Shown here one piece after another: positions 8,429-17,455 of a stretch of 64,000 bases of DNA. Position 1 is the stretch's first letter; each line of letters opens with the position of its first letter. The position numbers and the translations under genes are program-made. The notes below the pieces were generated by a model. It was given only the letters and a program-made list of their open reading frames with translations. It was not told where the DNA came from and ran no database searches. This DNA comes from SZUA-100 sp965248135 (GTDB lineage: Bacteria; Pseudomonadota; Alphaproteobacteria; Rhizobiales; Rhizobiaceae). Location of the stretch: the NCBI GenBank assembly GCA_965248135.1, contig CBDFIN010000012.1, forward strand, positions 2,294,001-2,358,000. Reading direction: 5' to 3'.

Positions 8429-9901
8429 ATGGCTGCGGTGCAGGAAACCATCGATCAGGTTCGCCGGATTGATGTTGATCAGTATAAATACGGATTTTCG
8501 ACAGATATTGAATCGGACAAAGCACCGATCGGGCTGAACGAGGATATCGTTCGCTTTATTTCCGCCAAAAAGGGCGAACCGCAATGGATGCTCGACTGGC
8601 GGCTTGAGGCATTCGCCCGCTGGAAAACCATGGTCGAGCCGACCTGGGCCAGGGTAAATTATCCAGAGATCGATTTTCAGGACATCTATTACTATTCGGC
8701 GCCAAAGTCGATGAAGGACGGTCCGCAGACCATTGATGATGTCGATCCCGAATTGCTGAAGACCTATGAGAAGCTCGGCATTCCCTTGCGTGAGCAGGAA
8801 ATTCTCGCCGGTGTGCAGGAATCGAAAATCGCCGTCGACGCGGTGTTTGACAGTGTTTCGGTGATCACCACTTTCAAGAAAGAACTGTCCAAGGCTGGCG
8901 TTATCTTCTGTCCGATTTCCGAAGCCATTCAGGAGCACTCTGAACTGGTGAAGAAATATCTTGCAACGGTAGTGCCGACCACCGACAATTATTACGCGAC
9001 GCTCAACTGCGCGGTATTCACCGATGGTTCCTTCGTCTACATCCCCGAAGGGGTGCGTTGCCCGATGGAACTGTCGACCTATTTCCGCATCAACGAGTTA
9101 AATACCGGCCAGTTCGAGCGCACGTTGATTATTGCTGAAAAGGGCTCTTACGTTTCCTATCTGGAAGGTTGCACCGCACCACAGCGTGACGAAAACCAGC
9201 TTCATGCGGCGGTGGTCGAGCTGGTCGCCATGGAGGATGCGGAAATCAAATATTCCACCGTACAGAACTGGTATCCGGGCGATGAAGATGGCAAGGGCGG
9301 TATCTATAATTTTGTCACCAAGCGCGGCGATTGCCGTGGCAAGAATTCCAAAATTTCCTGGACCCAGGTGGAAACCGGATCGGCGATAACGTGGAAATAT
9401 CCGTCGTGCATTTTGCGCGGTGACGGTTCGCAGGGCGAGTTCTATTCGATTGCCGTATCCAATGGCATGCAGCAGGTCGATTCAGGCACCAAGATGCTGC
9501 ATCTGGGCAAAAACACCAAAAGCCGCATTATCTCCAAGGGGATTTCCGCCGGCCGGTCGCAAAACACCTATCGCGGCCAGGTATCCGCCCATCGCAAAGC
9601 CAAGCACGCGCGCAATTTTACCCAGTGTGATTCGCTGCTGATCGGTGATCAGTGCGGCGCACACACGGTGCCCTATATCGAAGCCAAGAACGCCGATGCG
9701 CAGTTCGAGCATGAGGCGACGACATCCAAGATTTCCGAAGATCAGCTGTTTTATTGCCTGCAACGCGGCATCCCGGAAGAAGAAGCCGTAGCGTTGATCG
9801 TCAATGGTTTTGTCCGCGACGTTATTCAGCAATTACCGATGGAATTTGCGGTTGAAGCGCAAAAGCTGATCGGCATATCGCTTGAGGGGAGTGTGGGGTG
9901 A
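8429..9901 (+). CDS. sufB: Fe-S cluster assembly scaffold SufB
   Basis: A 490-residue scaffold subunit of the SufBC2D complex, where a [4Fe-4S] cluster is assembled from SufS/SufE-type persulfide sulfur and iron. The conserved core is clear: CPISEAIQEH, YIPEGVRCPMELSTYFRINE, EGCTAPQRDENQLHAAVVEL (the C in EGCTAP), SKISWTQVETGSAITWKYPS and CDSLLIGDQCGAHTVPYIE (the conserved active-site Cys), then the RGIPEEEAV loop. The ATG at 8429 is preferred to 8417 because GGAG lies 6 bp before it. The stop overlaps the next small ORF. Confidence 0.96.
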   Translation: MAAVQETIDQVRRIDVDQYKYGFSTDIESDKAPIGLNEDIVRFISAKKGEPQWMLDWRLEAFARWKTMVEPTWARVNYPEIDFQDIYYYSAPKSMKDGPQTIDDVDPELLKTYEKLGIPLREQEILAGVQESKIAVDAVFDSVSVITTFKKELSKAGVIFCPISEAIQEHSELVKKYLATVVPTTDNYYATLNCAVFTDGSFVYIPEGVRCPMELSTYFRINELNTGQFERTLIIAEKGSYVSYLEGCTAPQRDENQLHAAVVELVAMEDAEIKYSTVQNWYPGDEDGKGGIYNFVTKRGDCRGKNSKISWTQVETGSAITWKYPSCILRGDGSQGEFYSIAVSNGMQQVDSGTKMLHLGKNTKSRIISKGISAGRSQNTYRGQVSAHRKAKHARNFTQCDSLLIGDQCGAHTVPYIEAKNADAQFEHEATTSKISEDQLFYCLQRGIPEEEAVALIVNGFVRDVIQQLPMEFAVEAQKLIGISLEGSVG

Positions 9902-10128
9902 TGAATTGGCGTTGGTTGATTGCACCTGTCGTGCCAGTGTGGCCAGATCGGACGATAGCGGCATGTATGACTGGAGTCCTCGTATTCGCTAGCTCTTTTC
10001 TGTGGAAGGAATACGGAGCGCTTGGAGCGGGTTTGGCCGGCGGAATTTCATTTTGTATTAGTGCAGCAGCCACCAGATTTATTATGAATCCCAGCAAAAA
10101 CAGGTTTGAAAACGATGAAGAAAAATAG
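9901..10128 (+). CDS. Small membrane protein of unknown function inside the SUF operon
   Basis: A 75-residue protein whose ATG overlaps the sufB stop (TGATG at 9899-9903), so it should be translationally coupled to SufB. Two hydrophobic stretches, about residues 19-34 and 41-60 (GAGLAGGISFCISAAATRFI), suggest two short membrane helices with a charged tail. I recognise no family. SUF operons normally run straight from sufB to sufC, so this ORF and the next are an insertion. Its base composition looks less GC-rich than sufB. It may be an unannotated genuine gene. Confidence 0.55.
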   Translation: MNWRWLIAPVVPVWPDRTIAACMTGVLVFASSFLWKEYGALGAGLAGGISFCISAAATRFIMNPSKNRFENDEEK

Positions 10129-10342
10129 GGTTGAAAACCCTATTTTGGAGCATCTTCGGGCAATCCGCACGGATGTGGCGAAGTTGAACAACAGAATGGA
10201 TACGCTGGCTGCAGAAATGACATCAGTGCGACAACATCTTTACGGTGTAGTTTCGTTGCAGGATCATGATCACGTTGACCTTGCTGCACCAAAAGTACGT
10301 TTGGACAGGGTGGAAGACCGCCTGGAATTGGCCGATGAATGA
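10115..10342 (+). CDS. Small coiled-coil protein of unknown function inside the SUF operon
   Basis: A 75-residue, highly charged, soluble protein, overlapping the previous small ORF by 14 bp in another frame and overlapping the segment before sufC. It has a heptad-like pattern (ILEHLRAIRTDVAKLNNRMD, then RLDRVEDRLELADE), typical of small rhizobial coiled-coil proteins that I have seen annotated only as hypothetical. Start ATG 10115 is chosen over a TTG three codons earlier. Together with the membrane ORF it could form a membrane-anchor plus coiled-coil pair; function unknown. Confidence 0.55.
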   Translation: MKKNRVENPILEHLRAIRTDVAKLNNRMDTLAAEMTSVRQHLYGVVSLQDHDHVDLAAPKVRLDRVEDRLELADE

Positions 10343-10392
10343 TCACGAAACTCGTCCGACGATATAGAATTAGCGACTGGAAAGAACGAAAA

Positions 10393-11145
10393 ATGCTTGA
10401 AATAATAAACCTCCACGCCCGTGTCGCCGATGAAGACGCAGAAATCCTGCGCGGGCTGACACTTTCGGTCAAGCCCGGCGAAGTGGCGGCGATCATGGGC
10501 CCCAACGGCTCCGGCAAATCGACGCTTTCCTATATTCTGGCCGGCAAGGATGACTACGAAATCACTCAAGGTTCGGTTACTTATCTGGGCAAAGATTTGC
10601 TCGATATGGAAGTTCATGAGCGGGCCGCAGCGGGTTTGTTTCTGGCCTTTCAGTACCCGCTGGAAATTCCCGGGGTGCCGACCATGACCTTCCTGCGCAC
10701 CGCGATCAATGCACAACGCCGGCAGCGCGGTGAAACGGAACTGACGACGCCCGATTTTATACGGCTGGTTAAGGAGAAGGCGAGCGGTCTTAAAATCGAC
10801 ATGAATATGCTCAAGCGGCCGCTTAATGTGGGTTTTTCCGGTGGCGAGAAAAAGCGTGCCGAAATCTTGCAGATGGCACTGCTTGAACCAAAGCTTTGCG
10901 TGCTTGATGAAACCGATTCGGGCCTTGATATCGATGCGCTGAAGGTTGTGGCCGAAGGGGTCAACGCCCTGCGCTCGCCCGACCGGGCGGTGATTGTCAT
11001 CACCCATTATCAGCGCCTGTTGGACTATATTGTACCGGATAGGGTTCACGTCTTGTCAAAGGGCCGGATCGTTAAATCGGGCGACAAGTCACTGGCCCTT
11101 GAATTGGAACAAAAAGGCTATGCCGAATTAATAGAAGCGGCGTAA
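10393..11145 (+). CDS. sufC: Fe-S cluster assembly ATPase SufC
   Basis: A 250-residue ABC-type ATPase that powers the conformational change of SufBC2D. Walker A GPNGSGKST (about residues 36-44), the SufC-specific FLAFQYPLEIPGV Q-loop, the signature FSGGEKKRAEI (about 153) and Walker B LCVLDETDSGLDID are all present, then the H-loop ITHYQRLL. It has no transmembrane domain. The start is set at ATG 10393, preceded by GGAAAG at 8 bp; an in-frame ATG at 10339 overlaps the previous small ORF and would add 18 non-family residues. Confidence 0.95.
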   Translation: MLEIINLHARVADEDAEILRGLTLSVKPGEVAAIMGPNGSGKSTLSYILAGKDDYEITQGSVTYLGKDLLDMEVHERAAAGLFLAFQYPLEIPGVPTMTFLRTAINAQRRQRGETELTTPDFIRLVKEKASGLKIDMNMLKRPLNVGFSGGEKKRAEILQMALLEPKLCVLDETDSGLDIDALKVVAEGVNALRSPDRAVIVITHYQRLLDYIVPDRVHVLSKGRIVKSGDKSLALELEQKGYAELIEAA

Positions 11146-11154
11146 GAGGTGAAT

Positions 11155-12441
11155 ATGCACGCTCCATCAAGCCAGGCCGAGAACGATTTTGTCACGCTCT
11201 ATGACCGCATTGGCAGTTCACTTCCAGGCCATGAGACCATTGCAGCAGCACGCGCCGATGCGATAGCGGCGCTGCGCCAACATGGCTTGCCGACGAGGCG
11301 GGTTGAGGCCTGGCATTATACCGATCTGCGCAACCGCCTGCGCGAGGTGCACGCGCCGGCCCCGCGTCCTGATTTGGAATTGGCAAAGCAGGCATTTGAC
11401 GGCCACAACTGGTTACCCGAGATCATTCGCCTGCCGATAATCAATGGCCACTATATTGCCGAATTGGCCGACGAATTGCCCGATGATGTCATTCTGGCCA
11501 GGCTGGGCGATGCTGAAAGTGCCCTGATCGATGGTGCGCTTGATCAGGCCAACGCCATTAACGTGCTCAACACGGCCTTTGTCACCGACGGTTTCTCGAT
11601 GATCGTTGAGGAAGATACGTCCATTCGCCAAACCATCGGCATTGCCAATGCATTTTGTGGGGATCAAAGCGCCATGGCGACGAGCCGCAACAATGTGGTT
11701 GTGTGTCGTGGCGCCTGGAGTGCATTTGCTGAACGCCACGTCGGGCCAAATGACGTCGCCTATACGTCCAACACGGTGACCAATCTGTGGCTTGGTGAAG
11801 GCGCCAGGGCCCGCTGGGTGATCTGTCAGGAAGAGGGCGATCTTGCCACCCATCTGGCGCAACTGAATGTGACACTGGGTGATGACACTGATCTGGAAAT
11901 TTTCGTTGTCAATGCGGGCGGGCTGTTGGTGCGCCGCGAAATCAATGTCGAGGTTGTCGGGGAAAATGCCAACCTTAATATCCGCGGTGTTAATCTCGCC
12001 GGCGGCGAGGCGCATGTCGATGTGACCACGGTGCTGAATCACACGGTGGCGCACACCAATTCGTCACAAATATACCGCAATGCTTCAACCGAGCGTGGTA
12101 GCGGTGTATTTCAGGGTCGGATCCAGGTGGCGCAGAAAGCCCAGAAGACCGACGCGGCCATGGCCTGCAATACGCTGCTCTTATCGGACGAATGTGATTT
12201 TTCCGCCAAGCCGGAACTGGAAATTTTTGCTGACGATGTGCTGTGCGCCCATGGTGCAACGATTGCTGATCTTTCCGAAGATCATCTGTTCTATCTGATG
12301 GCGCGCGGTATTTTTGAACGCGAGGCCCGCAATCTGCTGGTAAAGGCTTTCCTGGAGGAAGTGCTTGAAGAACTGGATGACCAACCCCTTCGCGAGGCGC
12401 TGATACGGCGTATTGATCGCTGGCTGGATGCACGGCAATAG
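11155..12441 (+). CDS. sufD: Fe-S cluster assembly scaffold SufD
   Basis: A 428-residue partner of SufB in the SufBC2D scaffold. Typical features: the RRVEAWHYTDLRNRL motif (about residue 47), the beta-helical core ending NTLLLSDECDFSAKPELEIF, the conserved CAHGATIADLSEDHLFYLMA with the SufD histidine, and RGIFEREARNLLVKAFLEEV near the end. It lies 9 bp after sufC. ATG 11155 is used, with AGAGGTG just upstream; a GTG two codons earlier is also possible. Confidence 0.94.
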   Translation: MHAPSSQAENDFVTLYDRIGSSLPGHETIAAARADAIAALRQHGLPTRRVEAWHYTDLRNRLREVHAPAPRPDLELAKQAFDGHNWLPEIIRLPIINGHYIAELADELPDDVILARLGDAESALIDGALDQANAINVLNTAFVTDGFSMIVEEDTSIRQTIGIANAFCGDQSAMATSRNNVVVCRGAWSAFAERHVGPNDVAYTSNTVTNLWLGEGARARWVICQEEGDLATHLAQLNVTLGDDTDLEIFVVNAGGLLVRREINVEVVGENANLNIRGVNLAGGEAHVDVTTVLNHTVAHTNSSQIYRNASTERGSGVFQGRIQVAQKAQKTDAAMACNTLLLSDECDFSAKPELEIFADDVLCAHGATIADLSEDHLFYLMARGIFEREARNLLVKAFLEEVLEELDDQPLREALIRRIDRWLDARQ

Positions 12442-12456
12442 GATCGGCACGGCAAT

Positions 12457-13692
12457 ATGGATCAGAATCTGACTAGCTATGATGTGGAGAAAATCCGTGC
12501 GGATTTCCCGATACTTTCGCGCGAGGTTTACGGCAAGCCGCTGGTCTATCTGGACAATGGCGCATCGGCGCAAAAGCCGCATGTGGTGCTTGATACCATC
12601 AACAATGCCTATACAGAAAACTATGCCAATGTGCACCGGGGTCTGCATTTCCTGTCCAATGCGGCGACCGATCTCTATGAAGGTGCGCGTGAAAGTGTGC
12701 GGCGGTTTTTGAACGCGCCATCATCAGAACAGATAGTTTTTACCAAATCGGCAACCGAAGCGATAAATCTCGTCGCCTATGGCCACGTGATGCCGCAGAT
12801 TGGTGCCGGTGATGAAATCGTGCTTTCGATCATGGAGCATCATTCCAATATTGTGCCATGGCATTTCTTGCGCGAGCGGCAAGGCGCGGTGCTGAAATGG
12901 GTGGATGTCGACGAAGACGGTTCCTTCAATATTGCCCGCTTTGAAGAGACCTTGGGATCGAAAACCAAGCTGGTCGCCGTTACCCACATGTCGAACGTTC
13001 TAGGCACCGTCGTGCCGGTTAAAGAGATTTGCCGCATTGCCCATGAACGCGGCATTCCGGTGCTGGTCGATGGCAGCCAGGCGGCGGTGCACATGCCGGT
13101 CGATGTGCAGGATCTCGATTGTGATTTCTATGCCTTTACCGGCCACAAGGTCTATGGCCCATCGGGGATCGGCATTCTTTACGGTAAAAAGCAGGCTCTT
13201 GAATTGACGCAACCATTTATGGGTGGCGGTGAGATGATTTTAGAGGTCAGCAAGGATGAGGTCACCTATGCCGACCCGCCCCATCGGTTTGAAGCGGGCA
13301 CGCCGCCTATAGTGCAAGCCATCGGGCTTGGTGCTGCGGTTGACTATATGGATGCCATTGGCCGCGAAAACATTGCCGCCCACGAAGCGCAATTGCGCGA
13401 CTATGCCCATGAACAACTGAGCAGGATAAATTCGTTGCGCATTTTCGGCAATGCGCCGGGCAAGGGCGCGATAATCTCGTTTGAACTTGAGGGCATTCAT
13501 GCCCATGATGTGTCGATGGTGATCGACCGGGCCGGCGTAGCGGTGAGGGCCGGCACCCATTGCGCCCAGACTCTCTTGAACTCTTACGGCGTAACATCCA
13601 CATGCAGGGCATCCTTTGGCATGTATAATACACTTGCCGAGGTTGACGTGCTGGCTGAGGCGCTTGAAAAAGCAAGGACATTTTTCGCATGA
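12457..13692 (+). CDS. sufS: Cysteine desulfurase SufS
   Basis: A 411-residue group II cysteine desulfurase supplying sulfur to SufBCD. YLDNGASAQKP opens the PLP domain, the cofactor lysine is K231 in FTGHKVYGPSG, and the persulfide cysteine is C369 in RAGTHCAQTLL. The GAATP-like region AGTPPIVQAIGLG is also typical. It is 15 bp after sufD and its stop overlaps the sufT start (ATGA). No separate sufE or sufU gene is present in this operon. Confidence 0.95.
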   Translation: MDQNLTSYDVEKIRADFPILSREVYGKPLVYLDNGASAQKPHVVLDTINNAYTENYANVHRGLHFLSNAATDLYEGARESVRRFLNAPSSEQIVFTKSATEAINLVAYGHVMPQIGAGDEIVLSIMEHHSNIVPWHFLRERQGAVLKWVDVDEDGSFNIARFEETLGSKTKLVAVTHMSNVLGTVVPVKEICRIAHERGIPVLVDGSQAAVHMPVDVQDLDCDFYAFTGHKVYGPSGIGILYGKKQALELTQPFMGGGEMILEVSKDEVTYADPPHRFEAGTPPIVQAIGLGAAVDYMDAIGRENIAAHEAQLRDYAHEQLSRINSLRIFGNAPGKGAIISFELEGIHAHDVSMVIDRAGVAVRAGTHCAQTLLNSYGVTSTCRASFGMYNTLAEVDVLAEALEKARTFFA

Positions 13693-14093
13693 ATGAACCA
13701 ACAGGCGATACCAACCCGGCAGAGCATCAAGTGCCGGAAGAAGTATCAATCGAATCAGCGGGTTCAGCCATTCCCCAGGCCGAAATCGAACGGCTGACCA
13801 ATGACATCATCGCTGCGTTAAAGACTGTTTATGACCCTGAAATTCCGTCCGATATCTATGAGATCGGTCTGATTTACAAGGTCGATATCGATGATGACCG
13901 CAATGTCGAAATCGACATGACCCTGACCGCACCTGGCTGTCCGGTGGCCGGCGAAATGCCTATCTGGGTTGAAAATGCGGTAATGTCGGTCGAAGGCATC
14001 GCCCATGTTAATGTCAACATGGTGTTTGATCCGCCGTGGACACCGGAACGTCTTTCAGAAGAGGCGCAGGTGGCGCTTGGCTGGTACGTTTAA
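13689..14093 (+). CDS. sufT: SufT family (DUF59/MIP18-like) Fe-S maturation protein
   Basis: A 134-residue protein with a MIP18/DUF59 domain (about residues 33-128) after a short acidic extension. Signature motifs are YDPEIPSDIYEIGLIYKVDI and the conserved cysteine in LTAPGCPVAGEMP. SufT acts in maturation of Fe-S proteins under high demand and is a common part of alphaproteobacterial SUF operons. Its start overlaps the sufS stop by 4 bp, and sufA follows 11 bp downstream. Confidence 0.92.
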   Translation: MNEPTGDTNPAEHQVPEEVSIESAGSAIPQAEIERLTNDIIAALKTVYDPEIPSDIYEIGLIYKVDIDDDRNVEIDMTLTAPGCPVAGEMPIWVENAVMSVEGIAHVNVNMVFDPPWTPERLSEEAQVALGWYV

Positions 14094-14104
14094 GGAGCAA
14101 AAAA

Positions 14105-14476
14105 ATGGCCGGATTTCAGGTTGTAAGCATTACCGAACTTGCAGAGCAGCGTATCCATGACATTCTTGCCAATGCTACCGTCGAAGCCGAGGGTATACGC
14201 ATTGGGGTTAAAAATGGCGGCTGTGCCGGTATGGAATATACCGTTGATCTGGTCAGCGAGCCGAACCCCAAGGACGATCTGGTCGAGAGCAATGGGGCTC
14301 GGGTCTATGTGGCGCCCGAGGCGGTGTTGTTTTTGCTAGGCACCGAGCTTGACTATGAGGTGACCAAGCTGCGTTCGGGATTTGTGTTCAACAATCCGAA
14401 CCAGACATCGGCCTGTGGTTGCGGCGAAAGTGTTACGCTTACAGCGGCCGAATTGCCGGCAGTGTTCGCCAAATAG
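14105..14476 (+). CDS. sufA: A-type Fe-S carrier SufA/IscA
   Basis: A 123-residue A-type carrier that takes clusters from SufBC2D to apoproteins. The three conserved cysteines are C40 (KNGGCAGMEY) and C104/C106 (TSACGCGESV). Start at ATG 14105 is supported by AAGGAG 8 bp upstream; an upstream in-frame extension overlaps sufT and is not family-like. It closes the SUF operon and ends only 3 bp from the stop of the opposing purB gene. Confidence 0.93.
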   Translation: MAGFQVVSITELAEQRIHDILANATVEAEGIRIGVKNGGCAGMEYTVDLVSEPNPKDDLVESNGARVYVAPEAVLFLLGTELDYEVTKLRSGFVFNNPNQTSACGCGESVTLTAAELPAVFAK

Positions 14477-14479
14477 ATT

Positions 14480-15784
14480 TCAGGAATTGAATACCCGGGC
14501 AAAGATCGTGTCGACATGTTTGGTGTGGTAGGCGAGATCGAATTTTTCCCTGATCTCTGTTTCGCTTAAGGCGGTGCGAACATCATCATCGGCCAACAGT
14601 TCTTCGAGAAAATCCTTACCTTCCTGCCAAACCTTCATGGCGTTGCGCTGCACCAGGCGATAGGCATCTTCGCGCGAAACACCAGCCTGGGTCAGCGCCA
14701 GCAAAACCCGTTGAGAATGGATGAGGCCACGAAACTGGTTGAGGTTGCGCATCATATTATCGGGGTAGACGACCAGTTTTTCCATCATGCCGGTCAGCCG
14801 GGCAATGGCAAAATCAAGTGTTACGGTCGCGTCAGGCCCGATCATCCGCTCGACCGACGAATGGGAGATATCGCGTTCGTGCCACAGGGCGACATTTTCC
14901 AATGCGGGGGTCACATAGGCGCGCACCATGCGGGCAAGACCCGTAAGGTTTTCGCTCAAAATCGGGTTTCGCTTGTGCGGCATGGCCGAAGAGCCCTTTT
15001 GGCCTTTCGAAAAATACTCTTCCACCTCAAGCACTTCGGTGCGTTGCAGGTGGCGAATTTCGGTCGCAAGCCGCTCGATAGACGAGGCGATTACACCCAA
15101 TGTGGCAAAAAACATCGCGTGGCGGTCGCGCGGTATCACCTGGGTCGATACCGGCTCGATGGCAAGCCCCATTGCCGCCGCCACGTGGGCTTCCACCTCA
15201 GGGTCGATATTGGCGAAGGTGCCAACGGCTCCGGAAATTGCACAAGTCGCCACTTCTTCTCGCGCCAGTAGCAGGCGTTTTTTGCAGCGTTGAAATTCGG
15301 CATAGGCTTCCGCCATCTTTAAGCCAAATGTCACCGGTTCCGCGTGGATGGCATGGGAACGGCCTATACAGACCGTATCCTTGTGCTCGATGGCGCGTTT
15401 TTTTAGTGCCGCAAGCAACTGATCAAGCCCTTCGATCAACAGGTCAGACGCGTTGGTCAGTTGTACGTTAAAACAGGTATCCAGCACGTCAGAGGAAGTC
15501 ATGCCCTGATGAACGAAGCGGGCGTCATCACCGACGATTTCCGCCAGATGGGTCAGGAATGCGATAACGTCGTGCCTGGTCTCACGCTCTATCTCATCGA
15601 TACGCGCCACATCGAATTTGGCCTCACCACCCTTTTGCCGGATAGTCGCGGCGGCACTTTGGGGTATAACCCCTTGTTTTGCCAGCGCATCACAGGCATG
15701 TGCCTCAATTTCAAACCAAATGCGAAATTTTGTTTCCGGCGACCAGATAGCAGCCATTTCAGGGCGTGAATAACGGGGAATCAT
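14480..15784 (-). CDS. purB: Adenylosuccinate lyase
   Basis: A 434-residue homotetrameric lyase that releases fumarate from SAICAR and from adenylosuccinate in purine synthesis. Motifs: the IPRYSRPEMAAIWSPETKF opening, MTSSDVLDTCFNVQLT (about residue 86), IGRSHAIHAEPVTFGLK (about 136, catalytic His), and the fumarase-superfamily signature KGSSAMPHKRNPILSE (about 260). Start ATG 15784 gives the standard family N-terminus; an ATG 18 bp upstream is less likely. It converges on sufA. Confidence 0.95.
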   Translation of the reverse strand: MIPRYSRPEMAAIWSPETKFRIWFEIEAHACDALAKQGVIPQSAAATIRQKGGEAKFDVARIDEIERETRHDVIAFLTHLAEIVGDDARFVHQGMTSSDVLDTCFNVQLTNASDLLIEGLDQLLAALKKRAIEHKDTVCIGRSHAIHAEPVTFGLKMAEAYAEFQRCKKRLLLAREEVATCAISGAVGTFANIDPEVEAHVAAAMGLAIEPVSTQVIPRDRHAMFFATLGVIASSIERLATEIRHLQRTEVLEVEEYFSKGQKGSSAMPHKRNPILSENLTGLARMVRAYVTPALENVALWHERDISHSSVERMIGPDATVTLDFAIARLTGMMEKLVVYPDNMMRNLNQFRGLIHSQRVLLALTQAGVSREDAYRLVQRNAMKVWQEGKDFLEELLADDDVRTALSETEIREKFDLAYHTKHVDTIFARVFNS

Positions 15785-15880
15785 GAATGAGTTTTCTCGC
15801 ATTTGGATGGAAGAATGCGCCGGTAATACCCCCCAAAGCGATCAATCGCAACAGCCTATTGGTCACAACGCAAACACCAT

Positions 15881-16399
15881 CTATTTTTCGATCAAATCCA
15901 CATCCGAAGTTGATTTGACAAAGATGCCGGCGGCCACAAACAGCGCAATCGGGCCGAAAGGAAGTATCATGCGCAAGCCCTGAACCGCGAAGAGGTAAAA
16001 CGCGGACAATGTGGTAAAGACAAATTGCACAGTCCAGCCGAGCGTAAATGTCGGCATGTGCCATTGGGAATAGTAAATGCGATAATGCATGGCAAAAAGA
16101 AAAGCCGCCGCACCGACGGTGGCCAGTGGAATAATCACCAAAGCGATGGCCAGTCTTTTGGGTGCAATGCTGCGGGCACTGAAAATAAGCGCGATTGCCC
16201 AGCCCGCCATGCCACCAATCAGTGTTCCGACAAATATCAAAACAACAACATACATGATTGCCGTTTGATCCTGCCACCCCTGTCGCATCAGGGTGCCGTA
16301 GGTGTGAAGCGCCATGAACAAACCCCAGATGAGGCCAAACAGCACAATTTGTTTCCATCGCTTGCGGGCAAACCTTATTCTGTGCGACAACGCCATCAA
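15881..16399 (-). CDS. Four-helix membrane protein of unknown function
   Basis: A 172-residue inner-membrane protein with about four hydrophobic segments: residues 17-34, 47-72, 80-103 and 120-160 (the last long enough for two helices). A basic N-terminus (HRIRFARKRWK) suggests a cytoplasmic start. I recognise no family. Its start overlaps the stop of the P1-family peptidase (ATGA at 16399-16396), so the two are co-translated. It ends 96 bp before the purB start, so purB may be read from the same strand downstream. Confidence 0.6.
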   Translation of the reverse strand: MMALSHRIRFARKRWKQIVLFGLIWGLFMALHTYGTLMRQGWQDQTAIMYVVVLIFVGTLIGGMAGWAIALIFSARSIAPKRLAIALVIIPLATVGAAAFLFAMHYRIYYSQWHMPTFTLGWTVQFVFTTLSAFYLFAVQGLRMILPFGPIALFVAAGIFVKSTSDVDLIEK

Positions 16400-17451
16400 T
16401 CGGTTTCGCCATTGGCAGTTAGGTGTCCAAATTGTTGCCGCCAGGTGGGCAACATGTCGCCCTTTTGTGTTGTTGCCTCATAGATTGCCCGGGCAATTGC
16501 CCGGCTCATGGTGCTGGCGGCAATCGCGCTCATGTCTATTTGCCGGTCGAGCGAAAATTCGGCGGGGTTTTCGCCGGTTGAGAGCGCAAAAATCAGATCA
16601 CCGTCGATTGGCGTGTGCGACGGCCATATGGCGCGGGCAAAACCATCATGGGCTGCAATTGCCAGTCTCTTGGTTTGTGCTTTGGTCAATTTTGCGTCCG
16701 TCGCGACAATCGCAATAGTTGTGTTAGCACCCGATTGTATCGCATTACGATGTTTGATGCGCAAATCCTGGCTATTTTCCGGGAAGGGTGAGGGTAGCCC
16801 CAATCCACCAAATTCGGCGCTAAGTTCAAAGGGTGCAGCCCAAAAATGACCGCTATCACCAATCAATGCTGAACCAAGCGCGTTAACCGCCACCAGCGCA
16901 CCAATGGTTATCTCATCGCCATCATCACCGCGACAAACCGAAGAGGCCGAACCAAGACCGCCTTTAGAGGTCGCCGATGTCGCTCCGACGCCGGCGCCCG
17001 AGGTGCCGATTTCAAAATCGACTGCGGCGTCTAGAACGGCGCTATACCCAAGCTCACGATAGGGCGGATATTGACCCCAGTCTTTGTTGCCGCCGTTGAT
17101 CAGATCGAACAGAATTGCGGAAGGAACAATCGGAATATTGTGATCGCCAACCGGGAAACCCCGGCCCATTTCACGTAAAGCAGCCTGCACGCCACCGGCG
17201 GCATCAAGGCCAAAGGCCGATCCGCCAGAAAGCGCGATTGCGTCAACGCTTTCAATCAAATTTTCAGGCCGAAGAAGTTCCGTATCCCTGGTGCCCGGTC
17301 CACCGCCCATCACTTCAAAGGATGCGGTAACCGGCCTGTCGCACACCAACACCGTGACGCCGGTTTTGATTTCCCGCTCATCCGCATTGCCAACGCGCAG
17401 ACCGGCAATGTCGGTTATCAAATTGAGCGGTCCGGGCGCTGATGCATGCAT
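16396..17451 (-). CDS. P1 family peptidase (DmpA/L-aminopeptidase-D-esterase, S58)
   Basis: A 351-residue member of the P1/S58 family of N-terminal-nucleophile aminopeptidases that self-cleave into two chains. Typical blocks: ITDIAGLRVGNADE (about residue 12), VDAIALSGGSAFGLDAAGGV (about 72-91), SGAGVGATSATSKGGLGSAS (about 152-171, the region of the family's self-processing) and a MSRAIARAIYEATT tail. It probably acts on short peptides or D-amino acid esters. ATG 17451 is used; a TTG at 17469 would overlap the upstream binding-protein gene. It follows that gene directly and overlaps the membrane gene. Confidence 0.85.
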   Translation of the reverse strand: MHASAPGPLNLITDIAGLRVGNADEREIKTGVTVLVCDRPVTASFEVMGGGPGTRDTELLRPENLIESVDAIALSGGSAFGLDAAGGVQAALREMGRGFPVGDHNIPIVPSAILFDLINGGNKDWGQYPPYRELGYSAVLDAAVDFEIGTSGAGVGATSATSKGGLGSASSVCRGDDGDEITIGALVAVNALGSALIGDSGHFWAAPFELSAEFGGLGLPSPFPENSQDLRIKHRNAIQSGANTTIAIVATDAKLTKAQTKRLAIAAHDGFARAIWPSHTPIDGDLIFALSTGENPAEFSLDRQIDMSAIAASTMSRAIARAIYEATTQKGDMLPTWRQQFGHLTANGETD

Positions 17452-17455
17452 GCGA

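Noticed and set aside
9901..10342. The two small SUF-operon ORFs as a toxin-antitoxin pair
   Set aside because: Neither ORF shows a known toxin or antitoxin fold, and their coupling to SufB does not fit an autonomous module.
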